From Voacanga thouarsii (lineage: Eukaryota > Streptophyta > Magnoliopsida > Gentianales > Apocynaceae): a stretch of 64,000 bases of DNA. The notes under the pieces are model-generated. The model was not told where the DNA came from and did not search any database. It saw nothing but the letters and a program-made list of their open reading frames with translations. The position numbers were made by a program, and so were the translations under genes. Numbering within the stretch: position 1 is the stretch's first letter; each line of letters starts with the position of its first letter. The DNA lies in contig JANUWF010001188.1 of the NCBI GenBank assembly GCA_026120185.1, positions 2,232,001 to 2,296,000 of the forward strand. The letters are read 5' to 3'. This document shows positions 23,536-35,791 of the stretch, in pieces.

Positions 23536-24700
23536 ATTTTGTTGGCACTTGAGGTGTTTAAGGGTCTAATGATCGGTATGAATGACAAACTCTCTTGGCA
23601 AAATGTAGTGTTGCCAATACTCTAAGGTCCTCACCAAAGTAAAAAGCTCTTTATCATAGGTAGAATAGTTAAGGGCTACCCGAACAATTTTTCACTAAAG
23701 TATGCAATGGGTTTTCTATCTTGGATCAAGACCGCACCTATTCCCACCCTACTTGCATCACACTCTATCTCAAAAGCCTTCTCAAAATTGGGAAGAATAA
23801 GAATTGGAGCTTAGCTCAATTTGTCCTTGAGGGTTTGAAAGGCTTGTTGTTGGGTTTCCTCCCACCTAAATCCCACCTTTTTCTTTACTACTTCAATTAG
23901 AGGGGCTGCTATAGTGCTAAAATTTTGGATAAACCTCCTATAGAAACTAGCTAGCCCATGGAAACTACAAACTTGGGTAATGGTGGTAGGGGTTGGCCAA
24001 TCTTGGATGGCTTTCACTTTTCCCCCATCAACCTTAATCCCTTTTGCACTCACAACATACCCAAGGAATGTAATCCTCTCCAAGCAAAAAGAGCATTTCT
24101 CAAGATTAGCATACAATCTCTCCCTTCAGAGAGCCACAAGCACATTTTGAACATGATTTAAATGATTCACATATGATTTGCTATAAATTAATATGTCATC
24201 AAAGTACACAAATGAATTCCCTCAAAACATGGTGCATTAAGCGCATGAAGGTACTAGGAGCATTAGACAATCCAAAGGGCATGACAAGCCACTCATACAA
24301 CCCTTGTTTATTTTTAAAAGCTGTTTTCCATTCATCCCCTTCTCGTATCCTAATTTGGTGATAATCGGATTTCAAATCAATTTTTGAGAAAATGCATTCA
24401 CCAAATAGCTCATCTAGCAAGTCATCTAGCTTAGGAATGGGATAGCGATATTTTACCGTTATGTCGTTGATAGCACAACAATCCACGCACATACGCCATG
24501 TCCCATCTTTTTTGGGCACCAAGAGAACCGGAACCGCACATGGGCTTAGGCTCTCTCTCACATGTCCCTTCTCAAGTAATGCCTCCACTTGCTTTTGCAA
24601 TTCCTTGGACTCCTCCAGATTGCTTCTATATGCCGGTCAGTTGGGGATGATGGCTCCAGGTACAAAGTCAATTTGATGCTCAATTCCTCTTAATGGTGGT
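23536..24700 (-). pseudogene. pol: R1: reverse transcriptase and RNase H
   Basis: The RT fingers and palm are open at 24199-24600: [59 protein letters not shown] and [20 protein letters not shown]. The active-site YFDD is present near 24200-24185 but in another frame after a small frameshift. The thumb is open at 23811-24116 (MYANLEKCSFCLERITFLGYVVSAKGI... FYRRFIQNFSTIAAPL). RNase H is at 23540-23810, with stops and a frameshift. Confidence 0.88.
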
Positions 24701-24702
24701 AG

Positions 24703-25548
24703 TCATCCGGGCACCTCATCTGGGAAAACATCTTCAAACTCTTGAAGAATAGTTGCAATTTCATAAGGCAAAGACAATATGGAATCATTAGTAGAAACAT
24801 AAGAACATTTGCATAAAAGAAGAATAACCGGTTCCTTAGCTTCTATAGCCTCTATGATCTCACTCTCTTTTGCAAAGAAATTCACTCTCTTTTTACCTCC
24901 CCACTCTAGGCCTTGCTCATTTCTATCATTGATCATCAAAGGCACTTGCTTACTCATTCTCTCTCTCAATTCTTTTTCTTACCTCTCATTTTCTTTCCTC
25001 TCACTTTTTTGCTTTTGCTTAACTTCTAGTGCTCCCTTCTTCTTCTCCTTTTCTTTCATGATTCTTTGGTCTTTGCTCACCTCACTAGGGGCCATGGGAG
25101 TGAGGGTAAACTTAGTTCCCTCCTTGAGTAGGGAATAAGTATTCTTTCTCCCATCATATTTCATATGCCTATCATATTGCCAAGGCCTCCCTAGCAGTCA
25201 GTGTCCCGCTTGCATGGGCACTACATCACAAAGTACATCATCCTTGTACTTCCCCATTTCAAAAGACACCAACACTTGCTTGTTTACTCTCATTTCCCCA
25301 CTATCATTCAACCATTGTAGTTTGTAAGGCTTAGGATGCTTAATCCAATTCATGTCCAATTCTTCAACCAAATCCGCACTAATCACGTTGGTGCAACTCC
25401 CACTATCCACAATGACACTACAAGGGGTCTTGTTGATTAGACACCTAGTGTAGAAAATGTTCTCTCTTTGTTGGTGGTCTTGATCCTCAATGGCTTGTGA
25501 GCTCAATGACCTTCTTGTGACTCCCACCAAGAAGTATTCTTGTCCCAC
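24703..25548 (-). pseudogene. pro: R1: aspartic protease and protease-RT linker
   Basis: Protease is open at 25198-25548, with the active site VIVDSGSCTNVISADLVEEL intact (D-S-G) and the end LLGRPWQYDR after one stop. A lysine-rich linker follows (25164-24979, KEKEKKKGALEVKQKQKSERKE), then LILQEFEDVFPDEVPG, which leads into RT. The processing enzyme would cut gag-pol in the particle. Only a few stops interrupt this stretch. Confidence 0.85.
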
Positions 25549-26625
25549 AACTTCCCCTTCATCACTCTCTTCTTCTTCAATTCCCTCTTGGTTTCCTTAG
25601 TTCCTTTCTTCCTCATCGGTAGAAACCTCACCATAGGGATTGGTATACATCGCCCTCTTGCTTGGACACTCATGGGAAGTATGTCCATATCCTAGGCACT
25701 TAAATCACTTGATGTCTCTATTCATTTGTGGCCTCTCTATGGTTTTCCCTTTGTCCCTGTTCCATCCTTCCCTAGGTTTCTAATCCTCCCTAGGTTTCCA
25801 ATCTTCTCTAGGTTTCCAAGCCTCCCTCAGTTTGTTGAAGTCCCTTTGATATGGTTTAGGAGCTTCATCCTTCTTAGTTTGCACCTTGCTAGTTGTGTTG
25901 GGATTTGGAAGTGTTGGTCTAGTAAATGCCCTCCTCCTTAATTGCCTTTCAATCTTCATGGCGGCATGTACCATATCCTCCAAGCGATCATAGGGGTGCA
26001 ATTCCACCAAATTGGTAATCTCCCTATTTAATCCTCCCAAAAATCTTGCCATTGTAGCTCTTGGATCCTCATGGATTTGAGCTCTTATCAACATAACTCC
26101 ATCTCCTTATGGTAATCCTCCACACTCTTGTTCCCTTGCTTGAGTGCTTGGAGCATTTGGTAGAGATCATTATAGTAATGGTGTGGTATAAACCTTACTC
26201 TCATCATGTCTTTCAACAAATTCCAATTAGTCACGGTTTCCACTCCCATTTGTCTCCTTTGTGCACTAACTTGCTCCCACCATACCAAAGCATACTCCGA
26301 GAATCCCAAAATAGCCAACCTCACTTTTGACCTCTTACTATAGTTATAGCTTTCTAGAAATATCTCCATTTTGCTTTCCCACTCAAAATAAGCTTCAGGG
26401 TCACTTTTGCCATAGAATGTAGGCACCTTCAACTTAATATGGCTCAACTCCCTTTCCACATCATTTCCTTCTCTCCTTCCTCCTGTATGGCCCCATCCTC
26501 TATGTTGTTCCCCAAAAGCCTCGACATGATCCCCCTCATATCATTCATCAACTCCCTCAAATTCTCTTTCTAGTCCCCTTATATTCACCACTCCTAGTAG
26601 TAGGGGCGAATATCTCACGGCCACT
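25549..26625 (-). pseudogene. gag: R1: gag
   Basis: The capsid region is open at 26088-26459: LSHIKLKVPTFYGKSDPEAYFEWESKMEIFLESYNYSKRSKVRLAILGFSEYALVWWEQV, a classic Retrotrans_gag-type domain. It continues at 25780-26094 (MARFLGGLNREITNLVELHPY). The zinc knuckle near 25722-25676 reads stop-FKCLGYGHTSHEC: the first Cys codon is TGA. The N-terminus (GREIFAPTTRSGEYKGTRKRI, about 26617) is followed by frame breaks and is cut at 26625. Confidence 0.85.
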
Positions 26626-27700
26626 TGTAGGAATTACTACTCGGAAAGTCCTTGGCTAAGGCGATTATGTATTGAAAACAGTTCCAATTGATACACATCA
26701 AGAGTAGTGGGTTCCTGGTACAAGTACTATTGTATTCGGGCCAGAATTAATTCTGGAGGGAGTTGGCACTAATTTCATACTCTAAACCGAATGAGATATT
26801 GTATGGTGAAATGAGTTAATTACACTGAAGTTTGTTATTGAAGGGTTCATGTCAAGCCACTTGACTTTCTGGACTCTTGGGTGGTCATGATGTGTTGCTA
26901 GATACCGCTTATGATATGGGAATATGGGTTTATTAATTGATGAATTAATAAACTAATCCTGATTAGAATTAATAGGATTAATTCTAATTAATTATGAATT
27001 ATTAATCTCAAAGACGTTTGGATTAATTTATGTTTGCTACCAATTGATTGGGAAACCTAATAGGTCACACACAATAGAGGATTATATACTCAAGATGTTA
27101 TTTAATAACATAGTGGGGTTGATTGAGAGAAAGAGAAGTTGTTGTGGATAAATTATAATTAGTTATAATTTGTGGTCCAAGTTGTAATTGTGAGAACTTG
27201 ATGTTTCCAATTACAATTAGGGAATTCTAATAGGATTAGAATTGTCAATTTTAGCAGGATTTTTCGTGTAATATAATGGATACACATGAAACCCATGCTT
27301 AATGTGATTGTCACGCCACATAACAAACCATACACGATTTTTCCCTTCTCCCACTCTCTCAATTGTTCTTGAAAAAAGCCCTAGCCACCATCTTTTTCTG
27401 CTAGCATAGAAAATTTTGGTGCTTGAGTATTCCTCTGTGTGGATTACTGTTAGAGATAATCACACACTGTGATTATAGTGGTTAGATGTCTAACTTTCGT
27501 GGAATTTGCACAAGAGGATTACTGGATCGTGCCTCGATTTAAAGATGATCACTTTTGTTCATCGGACGATCACCCAAAGGTAAAAGTTGTTACATTTATT
27601 ATCTTTATGTCTTGTTTTCCATACGTAGACGGGTCCTGGGAGGGTATTTCATTTTATTTTTTGCTACGCCGTATATGATACGAGCCTGAGATACCCAACA
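26626..27700 (+). repeat. X1: Copia-type LTR, parent unclear
   Basis: 1075 bp with TG...CA ends (TGTAGGAATTACTACTCGG start, atacccaaca end). It is related to the C1 LTR but not to the C2 or C4 LTRs. The flanks ccact and ttgac do not match, so it is not a clean solo LTR. A ttggtat match to the start of an initiator-Met primer site follows at about 27706, and the C3 leader then begins. Either X1 is C3's own 5' LTR gained by recombination, or a deletion fused two elements. Confidence 0.75.
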
Positions 27701-27712
27701 TTGACTTGGTAT

Positions 27713-28856
27713 GTCGGTTCGTGGGTTGCTGGTTTTGGGTTGTGGGTTGCTATTTTAGGCCTTCAAAAGTTTATTTTTTATTTTTTTCTGTAATTTCTTT
27801 TTCTTGCAATGGTTTATTTATTGTGATAAATAATTTTGCATGAAAATGGTTACTAGAGAGGAACCATCTTGGGATTCAACAAGATCATTTTAATTTTATT
27901 ATTATTATGATGTTTAATCCATTATTTGGTCACATAAGAATTAAAAGTTTGAAATAGCATGTAAAAAGTTTATTTTTGGAGCATGCCTATTTTATTTAAT
28001 TTTGTGATCAAATGCACAAAGGTTTTTGAGAAATTAATTTTCCTCTAGACAAAACAATTAAGGTAAACGTTTTAAAAATGGAACTATTTAAATTAAAAAT
28101 AAATTCATGGTTTATTTTTCCAAATGTTTTTATTCTTGACATGGAGAATAATTTTGAATTTAGGTATTTGAAATTTAGTTCCATAGAAAATGATTTTAAT
28201 TTAAGTAGTGAAATAAAAAATTCATAGTTTATTTTCTTAAAGGGTTTTATCCTTGATATAGAAAATAATAGTTGAATTTTTGGGTTTTCTCTAAAGTTAA
28301 TAAAAACCAATTGATTTTTAAAGAAGCGTTTTTCCTAAAAACCTATTTTTCTTAAAAGATTAAGTGAGAGAGGGGTTCCAACCACCCCAAGGCTTCCAAC
28401 ACAGATTCCTTTTAGAGATTGTGGTTATCTTTATGTCATTCTGAGCATGACCCCCTATAGGATGGATTTTCACGAGAATCTAGAACTATTGGAGGAATTA
28501 TAATTAAAGGCTAGGATAAGTATTAGTGTTGGCCAGCCTATTGTTCGAGCTATTGATTCTAGATTATCCGTAGGTGATGAGAGTAGTGGCCATCCTATTG
28601 ATAGAACTATTTTTTGATCATTACCTTTTAAGGAAGTTTAATTTGTGATGGTTTTACATTTAACTTAGAAAATTGTTAACCTTTCTACAAAGCTCTATCA
28701 AATTTTCTAAGAGCCAAATTGTTCATATTTTTTGATAATGGTTTTAGTAGGTTAACCATATCATAGAAATAATATGATGATTTTAATGTCCATTTTTATA
28801 TATGTTTTTCGAAACAAACATTTTTCTAAATGAAGTTTTTTTCAATCAACAGAAAT
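27713..28856 (+). other. C3 5' leader (untranslated, 5' part missing)
   Basis: Non-coding leader of Copia C3, closely similar to the C2 leader from about 20290 downwards on the minus strand. The first roughly 550 bp of that leader and the full primer site are missing at the junction with X1. A GT-rich block (27717-27760) corresponds in position to the GC-rich blocks of C2 and C4. No gene is supported. Confidence 0.7.
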
Positions 28857-28976
28857 GTCTGGTTTCAGTAATTTGTCCATTATTCTAAAGGAGAATAAGT
28901 TAACTGGAACAAATTATGTGGGATGAAAAAGAAATTTGAATATAGTACTTACTACGGAGAAGTACAAGTATATTCT
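28857..28976 (+). pseudogene. gag: C3: gag N-terminus (cut by S2)
   Basis: Starts MSGFSNLSIILKENKLTGTNYVG, then one stop where the family has Trp, then KRNLNIVLTTEKYKYIL. It aligns to C4 gag (35792) and C2 gag (19147). It is interrupted at 28976 by S2 and resumes at 30283. The start codon is in the family position. Confidence 0.8.
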
Positions 28977-30282
28977 TGTTAGTCGTAAGGGCATTCTCCT
29001 GTGTTTTAACTTATGACAAATATTGATGAGGACTAACTTGTGTGATCTATATGTGACAGGACATGTTTGACCTCAACTCTTTCAAGGCATGCAAATAACA
29101 TTGCTAAGTAGCTCTTAAGCAAATAGAATCTAAAGAAGTGATTGATCAAAGTACAACTTCAACCTAAGAGCTTACAAGATCATGAAGTCCTTGTGAAAGA
29201 ACTTTAGACTAGGAATCATTGTTAAGGTATTTCTTGTAAAATTCCTGTGTCTCTTTACCTTTTGATTCAATTTATTTCTACCTTGAAGCACACAAATAAA
29301 ATAATTTCAAAGAGTAAGTTTTCAGATATTTTAGATTGAGTAGTTTTGATGGACTCTGTAGCGAAAAGCTTCATTGAAAACTCTGGAACAGTGTCAAAAT
29401 GTTTCTACCTAAAAAGGTGCCATTTTGGACGCACCTTCTTCCAATCTTTGAGTCCAAAACTCTAGAAAATTTGACAGCGAAAAATTAGCCGTTATTGTCT
29501 TACTTTTTGCTCCTATAAAAGCTTTCAAAACTCGATTTTGAAGCATATTTTTGTGCTATCTTTCTTAGAAACACTCTTACACTTTGGAATACAAAAATCT
29601 CCCTTTTTATTTGTGCTTTTAAAATGAAATTAAATTGTTGAAAAGGTAAAAGGCGTTGGTGCTCATTTGTTCACAATTTGCTCAATCTAGTGAGCTATTT
29701 CTATGAACTTTCCTTCATTCTAACTTGTATCAAGGTTGAGAAGGGAAAACCCCGTTAGGGTGAGCCTTGATTGTTCTGATTGAAGAGGTTGGGTGTAAAA
29801 CCAAGGTTGGTAATCCTCTTATGTAAGATTGGTGTCACCAACTACTATTAAGTTAGGAAAAAGGTTTTAGTGAGTTGTGTTGAAATACTTAAGTAAGAAC
29901 TTAAGGTGGTGGATGTAGATATTTTAAGGATCGAACCACTATAAATCACTGAGTTTTTACTTTGTGTCTTACTTGCTTAAATTTCTTCTCTGATTCTTTC
30001 ATCTTAAATGCTCTATTCCTTTTTGCTAAAAATCAGTGAATCATTTATGATCTTATCATTCTGATTTAAACCTATCAATTAAGATCTCAACTACCCATCT
30101 TCATTTCATAACATTTCGTGTAGATTTAAAAGTCTTCTGGCTACATTCTTGAAATCGCAAAACCTTCTTGAAGCCACGAAGTATTTCTATTATTTAGTTC
30201 GGAAGATTTTTTTTTTGGGAACAAATTTTTGAATCAACTCTTGTTTGCTAAAAACCTTATTCATCCCCTCTAAGGTTTTTCA
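28977..30282 (+). mobile_element. S2: solo LTR in C3 gag
   Basis: 1306 bp, TGTTAGTCGTAAGG... to ...ctaaggtttttca. The flanking 5-mers are attct (28972-28976) and gttct (30283-30287). C2 has aagtatgttctaactgac at the same place, so the original target was GTTCT and the left copy has a G-to-A change. There are no internal genes, PBS or PPT, so it is best read as a solo LTR of an unidentified, probably Copia, family. It ends in a pyrimidine-rich cccctctaagg stretch seen in some Copia LTRs. Confidence 0.75.
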
Positions 30283-30701
30283 GTTCTGACTGACCCCTGT
30301 CCTGAAAGTGGAGAAGATTCCACGGATTAGGATCGTGAGGTAGAGAAGGCATGGAAGAAAGCTGATGAAATGACTCGATGCTATATGTTAGCTTCCATGT
30401 CCAATGTTCTCCTGTCTAAGTACGAAAACATGGATACTACATACGATATCGATGTATCATTGCACACATGATTGCTTACAAGCCAGCCCATAGAGCAGGA
30501 AGCTCTTAGAGCAATCATGAACACTAGGATAGTTGAGGGGGCATCTATTTTCTGAGCATATGCTCAAGATGATTGTGTACTTTGAGGAAGCCGAGGTACT
30601 GGGGGCAATGATTGATGCGAGAGCCAAATCGACATGGTGCTTGAGACTTTGCCAGATTCGTATTTCAAGCTAAATTATAGTATGAACAAGTTGAATACGT
30701 T
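30283..30701 (+). pseudogene. gag: C3: gag middle part (between S2 and N2)
   Basis: Continues the capsid region: PCPESGEDS..., KAWKKADEMTRCYMLASMSNVLLSKYENMDTTYDIDVSLH and EALRAIMNTRIVEGAS, parallel to C4 (36002-36330). It has stops and frameshifts, and ends at FKLNYSMNKLNT where N2 inserts. The coding sequence resumes at 45747 with a FLTELIKEL-type continuation. Confidence 0.8.
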
Positions 30702-32055
30702 TGATGTGTGTTTTTTAGTGTAGAACATATTACCAACAAATTACACAATTAATCAAACTTTAATAAAATGCTAATCACTAAAACTGCACATATGAGCAAG
30801 TATACCCATCGTATAGTATAGGGAATAGTAAGTATCGAATCCATAGGAACTTAGGCTCCCACCTTACTTTACCCAAATTTTTATTATTTAGCCAACAAAA
30901 TAAGAAGAGATAAATAAAAAACTAACCTAATATACTAGAGAATAGACTAAGTTCACACAAGACAAGTCACAAGGATTATCAAGGAGTAAGATCCAATTAA
31001 TTATCATCTTGGCACCATGAAGGAACCTAAGTAAGATCTAATCATTTCCCAAGTGATGAAACTTACTTATGTAGACTTCACTTCTTTCCCAATCCATTGA
31101 ACTACTATCTCTTAATTAATTTAGCAAAATTTTCAATCACACTAAAATAGCCAAAATATGCATTAAACGTATACCGTATAAACGTGAAATTAGCCAATGA
31201 CCATATATTCTAGGCAAAATCAACCAATCTTTGATCACTTTAGTTCTTTAATTTTAACTTTGTTTCTCAATTCTATTAAGATTTAACAAATATGAAATCA
31301 ATGCAATAAACTTCTAACATCATTTCCTAAGTCAATTAGAAGAAAATGCATCAATAACCAATGATAATAAGTAATCAAATATCATAGGACAATAATCAAT
31401 TGATCAAAGAACTAAAATCAATACAAAGTCATGAATCCAAAAACATCCTCTAAATATAATTAAAATAATTCAAGCTCAAATTGTCAATAAATCACAAAGA
31501 AAAGAAAAAGAAATCACTCATAGACAAGTAAACCTTCTTCTTCTTTCTTGAAACCTTCTTAAGTAACTACCTATTCTTCTTCAAGAATTCTCCTTTGATC
31601 CTCTTAAATCTTGGTATTTCTCTAGGAGTTTTCTATGGGTTCGCAATTACCAAAGGTAAAAACTGATTTATAGATGTTATTCTCTTGTATTTATAGGCCT
31701 CCTCGATACCAAAATTTGTGACTTGAGAAGTCTAGTCCAAGTAGAATTCGAAAATACCAAAATCTTTTGGAAGATACCAAATTTGTGCATAAAATCGCTA
31801 TTTTACAGGTTGGACTTGGCACCAGGTTCCTTCGACCCACCTAGCGCCAGGTACATTCTGGTTTGTCCATGCACTTTTGCTCTATTTTTTTCTCTGTTCG
31901 GCCAGAGTGGACCTGGTGCCGGGTCTACTTGCTAGACCTGGGGCCACGTGTGTCGTGGAAATTTCTACTTTTTGCTCGAAGTCAATTTAAATATTTACAA
32001 ATTTGTCAAAAACACTATCTACATGCAAAATGTCAAATAGAAAGGATCTCAATTT
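30702..32055 (-). repeat. N2 LTR1, main part (interrupted by C4)
   Basis: Pairs with 44384-45741. The minus-strand TATA box (plus tatttatagg, about 31687-31696) lies about 120 bp from the nearest of four GGCGCC-type motifs at 31813-31950. These include gacttggcaccaggt, cctagcgccagg and gacctggtgccgggt. The remaining 45 bp of the LTR follow C4 at 41742-41786. Confidence 0.88.
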
Positions 32056-34060
32056 TGTTGGATTATATACCCTCTTAGACTAGGTTTCTGATGTAAAATA
32101 GAATATTTTAATAAAATAATTTATTTTCATAAATTGTTTGTGAATTTACTTTTTGTTTGTGCACAATTTTCGTTTGGAACAGACCCATTGTGTTTAAATA
32201 AGTAGTCCATGTGAATGGTGGTCTTTCACAATAAGGTGGATCACGGGTTATTTAACACATAAACATTTGTTCTTAACTTATTGATGAGAGTGGGAATCTC
32301 ATCATGTTTAGGTTATTATGTTATGAATTTCAAATGGGGAATGGCTTGCCTTTAGCCAGTGAGTAGTCCACTCACTTCATAACATAAGCGTATTTCGAAT
32401 ACGTAGGACATGACCTGTAGTAGTGGTTTCTAAAAGTACTATATGATAGAAACCTATACTACTACCGTTACAACGTGAACTAGTACTCTACGACTTGAGT
32501 ATGAGTTGGTGGTCTGACGAAGCTGGAAGCATATGCTTTGATATGCTATAGATGAGGTTCTATAGTAGAACCAATATACTTGTGTATTGGGTATATGTAA
32601 TTAGTAAGTTAAGACAGACTTGTACAAGATAGTTTCTACACTATATCGCCCCTTGTGGTTGTCCGAATGGTCTAAAATATCCAGGGCCTTGGGAAACATG
32701 GCTTGGATGTTTGCTTTAGGGTAGCTCCCTTAGAAAGCGGAAACACTCCAGGAAGTCGTGGATCATTGGACTAGAAGCCTAAGGATGGTAGATGTCATTT
32801 AGAGGGGTGTTAGTACATTTCTTCCTCTCTAAATGTACGATGATGTTTAGAGGGGTATTTTAGTCATTTCACTTGTAGGTCGGAGACTTTGCTAATGCAG
32901 CATTGTCCTTGGGGTCAATATTTCCTTATGGTGATATTAAGAAATATTTAAAATGCAAAATATAGCTATTTATATAGTAGGGGTATTTTGGTCATTTTAG
33001 CAGCCAATGCGATGTGTCTTTTTGGTCCTCGAAATAGCCCATAAGTCCTAACTAATTTTGGATTGAGGAATTGGTCTCAATTCAAGAGGATTTTATTTTA
33101 TTTTATTTTATTCAGGATGTCTAATTTATTATTAGACTGGAATAAAAATAAATAAATAAATAAATAAAATTAGGAGATGAGAGAAATTAATTATCCGGTT
33201 TAATTGGTTAATTAATTATTCAGGGCCTAGGTCTAGTATGAATAATTGAGAAATTAACCTGGGCTTAAACTATGAGAAATAATTAATGTTTAATTATTTA
33301 TTGAGTTATTTATATAAGCCCAAGAAATAAATAATTAAAGATTAATTATTATGGTTTATTTGGGCTCATTAATTATTTATTGGGTTATTTATATAAACCC
33401 AAGAAATAAATAATTAATGTTTATTATTTTGGGCTTTTTGGGTCCAAGAGAAATAATAAATATTTTTTTGGCCCAATAGCTTGGACCGTAGGATTTTTTC
33501 CAGATACAGTTAAGAAGAGTTTAGGGTTAAGCCAAACTGATTCTCAGGATAACATCCGGGTGTTTTGAAATATGATATCTCGGGGATATGTTTATCAGAT
33601 ATTGAGAGACCTAATTTTGGCTGACCAATAAACAAGTCTCTGGAAAAGAAAAACCCTAATCTCCACTAACTAACAGAGACTCACGTCTCTCTCTCTGTCT
33701 CTCACGCCTCCCTCTTCTCTGTTTTCTCCTTGGAGCTTTGCTAACCAATAGCTAGAGAATTAAGGAGATTTGAGACCGTTCCTCTTCACTGTTGTGTTCA
33801 CTGACTAGAGGTTGGGTAAAGGAATATTCTAAAAGCTGAAAGGCTTGGCGTTCATGCAAACAAGGCGAAGTAGGAGGTTAGCAGGTTTTTAACCGGAAGC
33901 TTCTTCAAGCGGGCCAGGTGAAGCGATTCCCGTCGTTCAATCCACTTCTACTCAACCTAGTAGGCTTATGGAGCGCAAAGGTTCTTTGATCAATATAGGG
34001 AGCATGGTAGTTAAGAAAATTGGAGAAGATGATTATACCTGTAATCCTTCGCTATTTTGG
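32056..34060 (+). repeat. C4 5' LTR (3' end differs from LTR2)
   Basis: Aligns with 39713-41640 over about 1927 bp with almost no length change, up to gagcgcaaaggt at 33982. Beyond that point LTR1 reads tctttgatcaatatag..., while LTR2 reads ataatcttcacacttccg... and ends 96 bp later. A weak primer-site match (ttggtatggaatagcatc) occurs at about 34057-34074. The true end of LTR1 is therefore approximate, and its U5 part was replaced or rearranged. It contains (TTTTA)n and (AATA)n tracts at 33090-33175. Confidence 0.85.
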
Positions 34061-35791
34061 TATGGAATAGCATCATTGTGAGCTTCACTGTAGAAGTATA
34101 GGCATCTCTGTAAATTTTTTGGCTTTTAAGTTTTGATCATGTAAACCCAATTTAAATGGGTATAGGCAGTTGTGTTTTTGTTTTGGATGAGTTTTTATAA
34201 GTAAAAATGTCCAAAGAAGCCAAAGAAATAAGCAAAAATTGAAGAAAGGATGTTTTTGCAATTTTCCGTGAGAGAGAAAGAAAAACGAAGAAGAAAACTG
34301 TTCCTAAGCCGTCTGAGCCGAGCCGAGCCGCCGCCGAACCACTGCCGAAATTATGAGTGAAGCTGCATTGTTCATGCCTTGGGGCAGAGCTGATTTGGAG
34401 GAAAATTGAGCCAATTTCATTGCTAAATTGCAATCCAATTTGCGTGGGTCGCGCGCAAGTCGGGCGCGAAATCCGGCGGTGGCGCGGGTCGAGCATCGAG
34501 AGGAAGCGGGTGGTTCGGGTGCGGGTTCTCGGGCGGGCGGCGGCTTGGCAGGTTGAGGCAGCTGATGATCCGGCGCGGATGGTGCATCACGGCCGTGGTG
34601 GACAGGAGGCCATGCGGGCGCGGATCCGATGCGGCCGGTGCAGTGGACCACCAGCAATTTTTTGCAATTTTTTTTATTTTTTTCTTTTTCGTTTTGGGTC
34701 CCATACCAGGCGAAGTTAATATTTTTTGCAATATTTATATTCTTGGAATATATTTGCAAGAAAAATATTAGTAAGTGATTTTAGGATTAAATAAGATAAT
34801 TAATTAATTAATTGATGTGTTTAATTCTATTATTTGGGCACTTAGGTTTAAAAAATAGAAAAGCATGAAAACGTTTACTGTTTTGAGCATGCTATTTTTT
34901 TGTGTACCTAAGTGTGCTTTTTCTCAAAGACCAAAGTCTTTGAGAACATTTTTGACAAGAAAAATATTTTTCTTAAAAAATTAAATGGTTATTTTAATTT
35001 GTACAAAAATTAATCCTTGAATATTTTCTCAAAGGATTTAATCCTTAACATAGAAAATATATTGGATTTAGATATTTTTGTAAATTAAAATGGAGAACCA
35101 TTTTGTTTTGTTTTGGACTAAAAAAAAAATGATTTTGTCAAATAAACTTGAGACCAAAGTCTATAGAAAGTTTTAATTGGAAAATTTTTGAAATCATTAA
35201 GTTTTAACTTAAATAAAATTAGTTGATGGAGAAATCTCTCAAAGAATATAAGCCTTGACATAGAGATTTTAATGGACTTGTATATTTTATTTTTGAGTTA
35301 AGAAAAACTTAATGGAAATTTCAAAAGGATATTTTTCAGAAAACATTTATTTTAAAAGATTAAGTGAGAGAGGGGTTCCAATGGCCCTACGGCTTCCATC
35401 ACGGTCCTCATTAGAGATCGTGAGTCCCCTCGCGTCACCCTGGGAGTGAACTCGTATAAGATAGGGATACCACAAGGATCTAGATCTAATAAAATGATGT
35501 AATTAATAACCCGGGGAACGTACTATGATCGGCCAGCCCATATTAAAGGTTATAGTGCGAGGTATGTCCATAGGAAATGAGAGAAAACGGCCATCCTACG
35601 ATGGAGTTATCCTCTAGATCATTACCTAGTTGGGAAATTAATTTGTGGTGGTTAATACACTTAGCTTAGGGAACTGTTAATCTTCCTAAGAAGCTATGTC
35701 AGTTTTCCTAAGAGCCAAATTATTTTCAGTGCACAAATTTTATCTTGTTTTCACAAAATAAATTCTTTCTTTTATTTTTCAATTTTCAGAA
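34061..35791 (+). other. C4 5' leader with GC-rich block
   Basis: Untranslated leader. It is strikingly GC- and CpG-rich at about 34300-34650 in an otherwise AT-rich context, then AT-rich to the gag start. The gggtcccatacc segment (34697) and the tcaagattaagtgagagaggggttccaa-type block near 35355 have counterparts in the C2 and C3 leaders. The overlapping frames in the GC-rich block on both strands are composition artefacts. Confidence 0.7.

Larger units (their letters stand above)
20955..26625 (-). mobile_element. R1: Reina/CRM-like Gypsy element, 5'-truncated
   Basis: A minus-strand Ty3/Gypsy element inserted at ACTTA (20950-20954) in the C2 LTR. The order in minus sense is gag, protease, RT, RNase H, integrase, 3' LTR. 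The right side ends inside gag at 26625 where X1 begins, so its 5' LTR and primer site are absent here. There is no chromodomain after the FNVSDLSPF region. RT and gag style suggest a Reina- or CRM-related chromovirus; the exact lineage is unresolved. Confidence 0.85.

Noticed and set aside
26621..27705. X1 as a clean solo LTR with TSD
   Set aside because: The flanking 5-mers ccact and ttgac do not match even allowing one change.
34357..34759. Overlapping open frames on both strands in a GC-rich block, possible host gene
   Set aside because: It lies in the C4 leader between LTR and gag. Several frames are open at once because of GC content, the peptides are Arg/Pro/Ala-rich with no domain, and the related elements have unrelated frames there.
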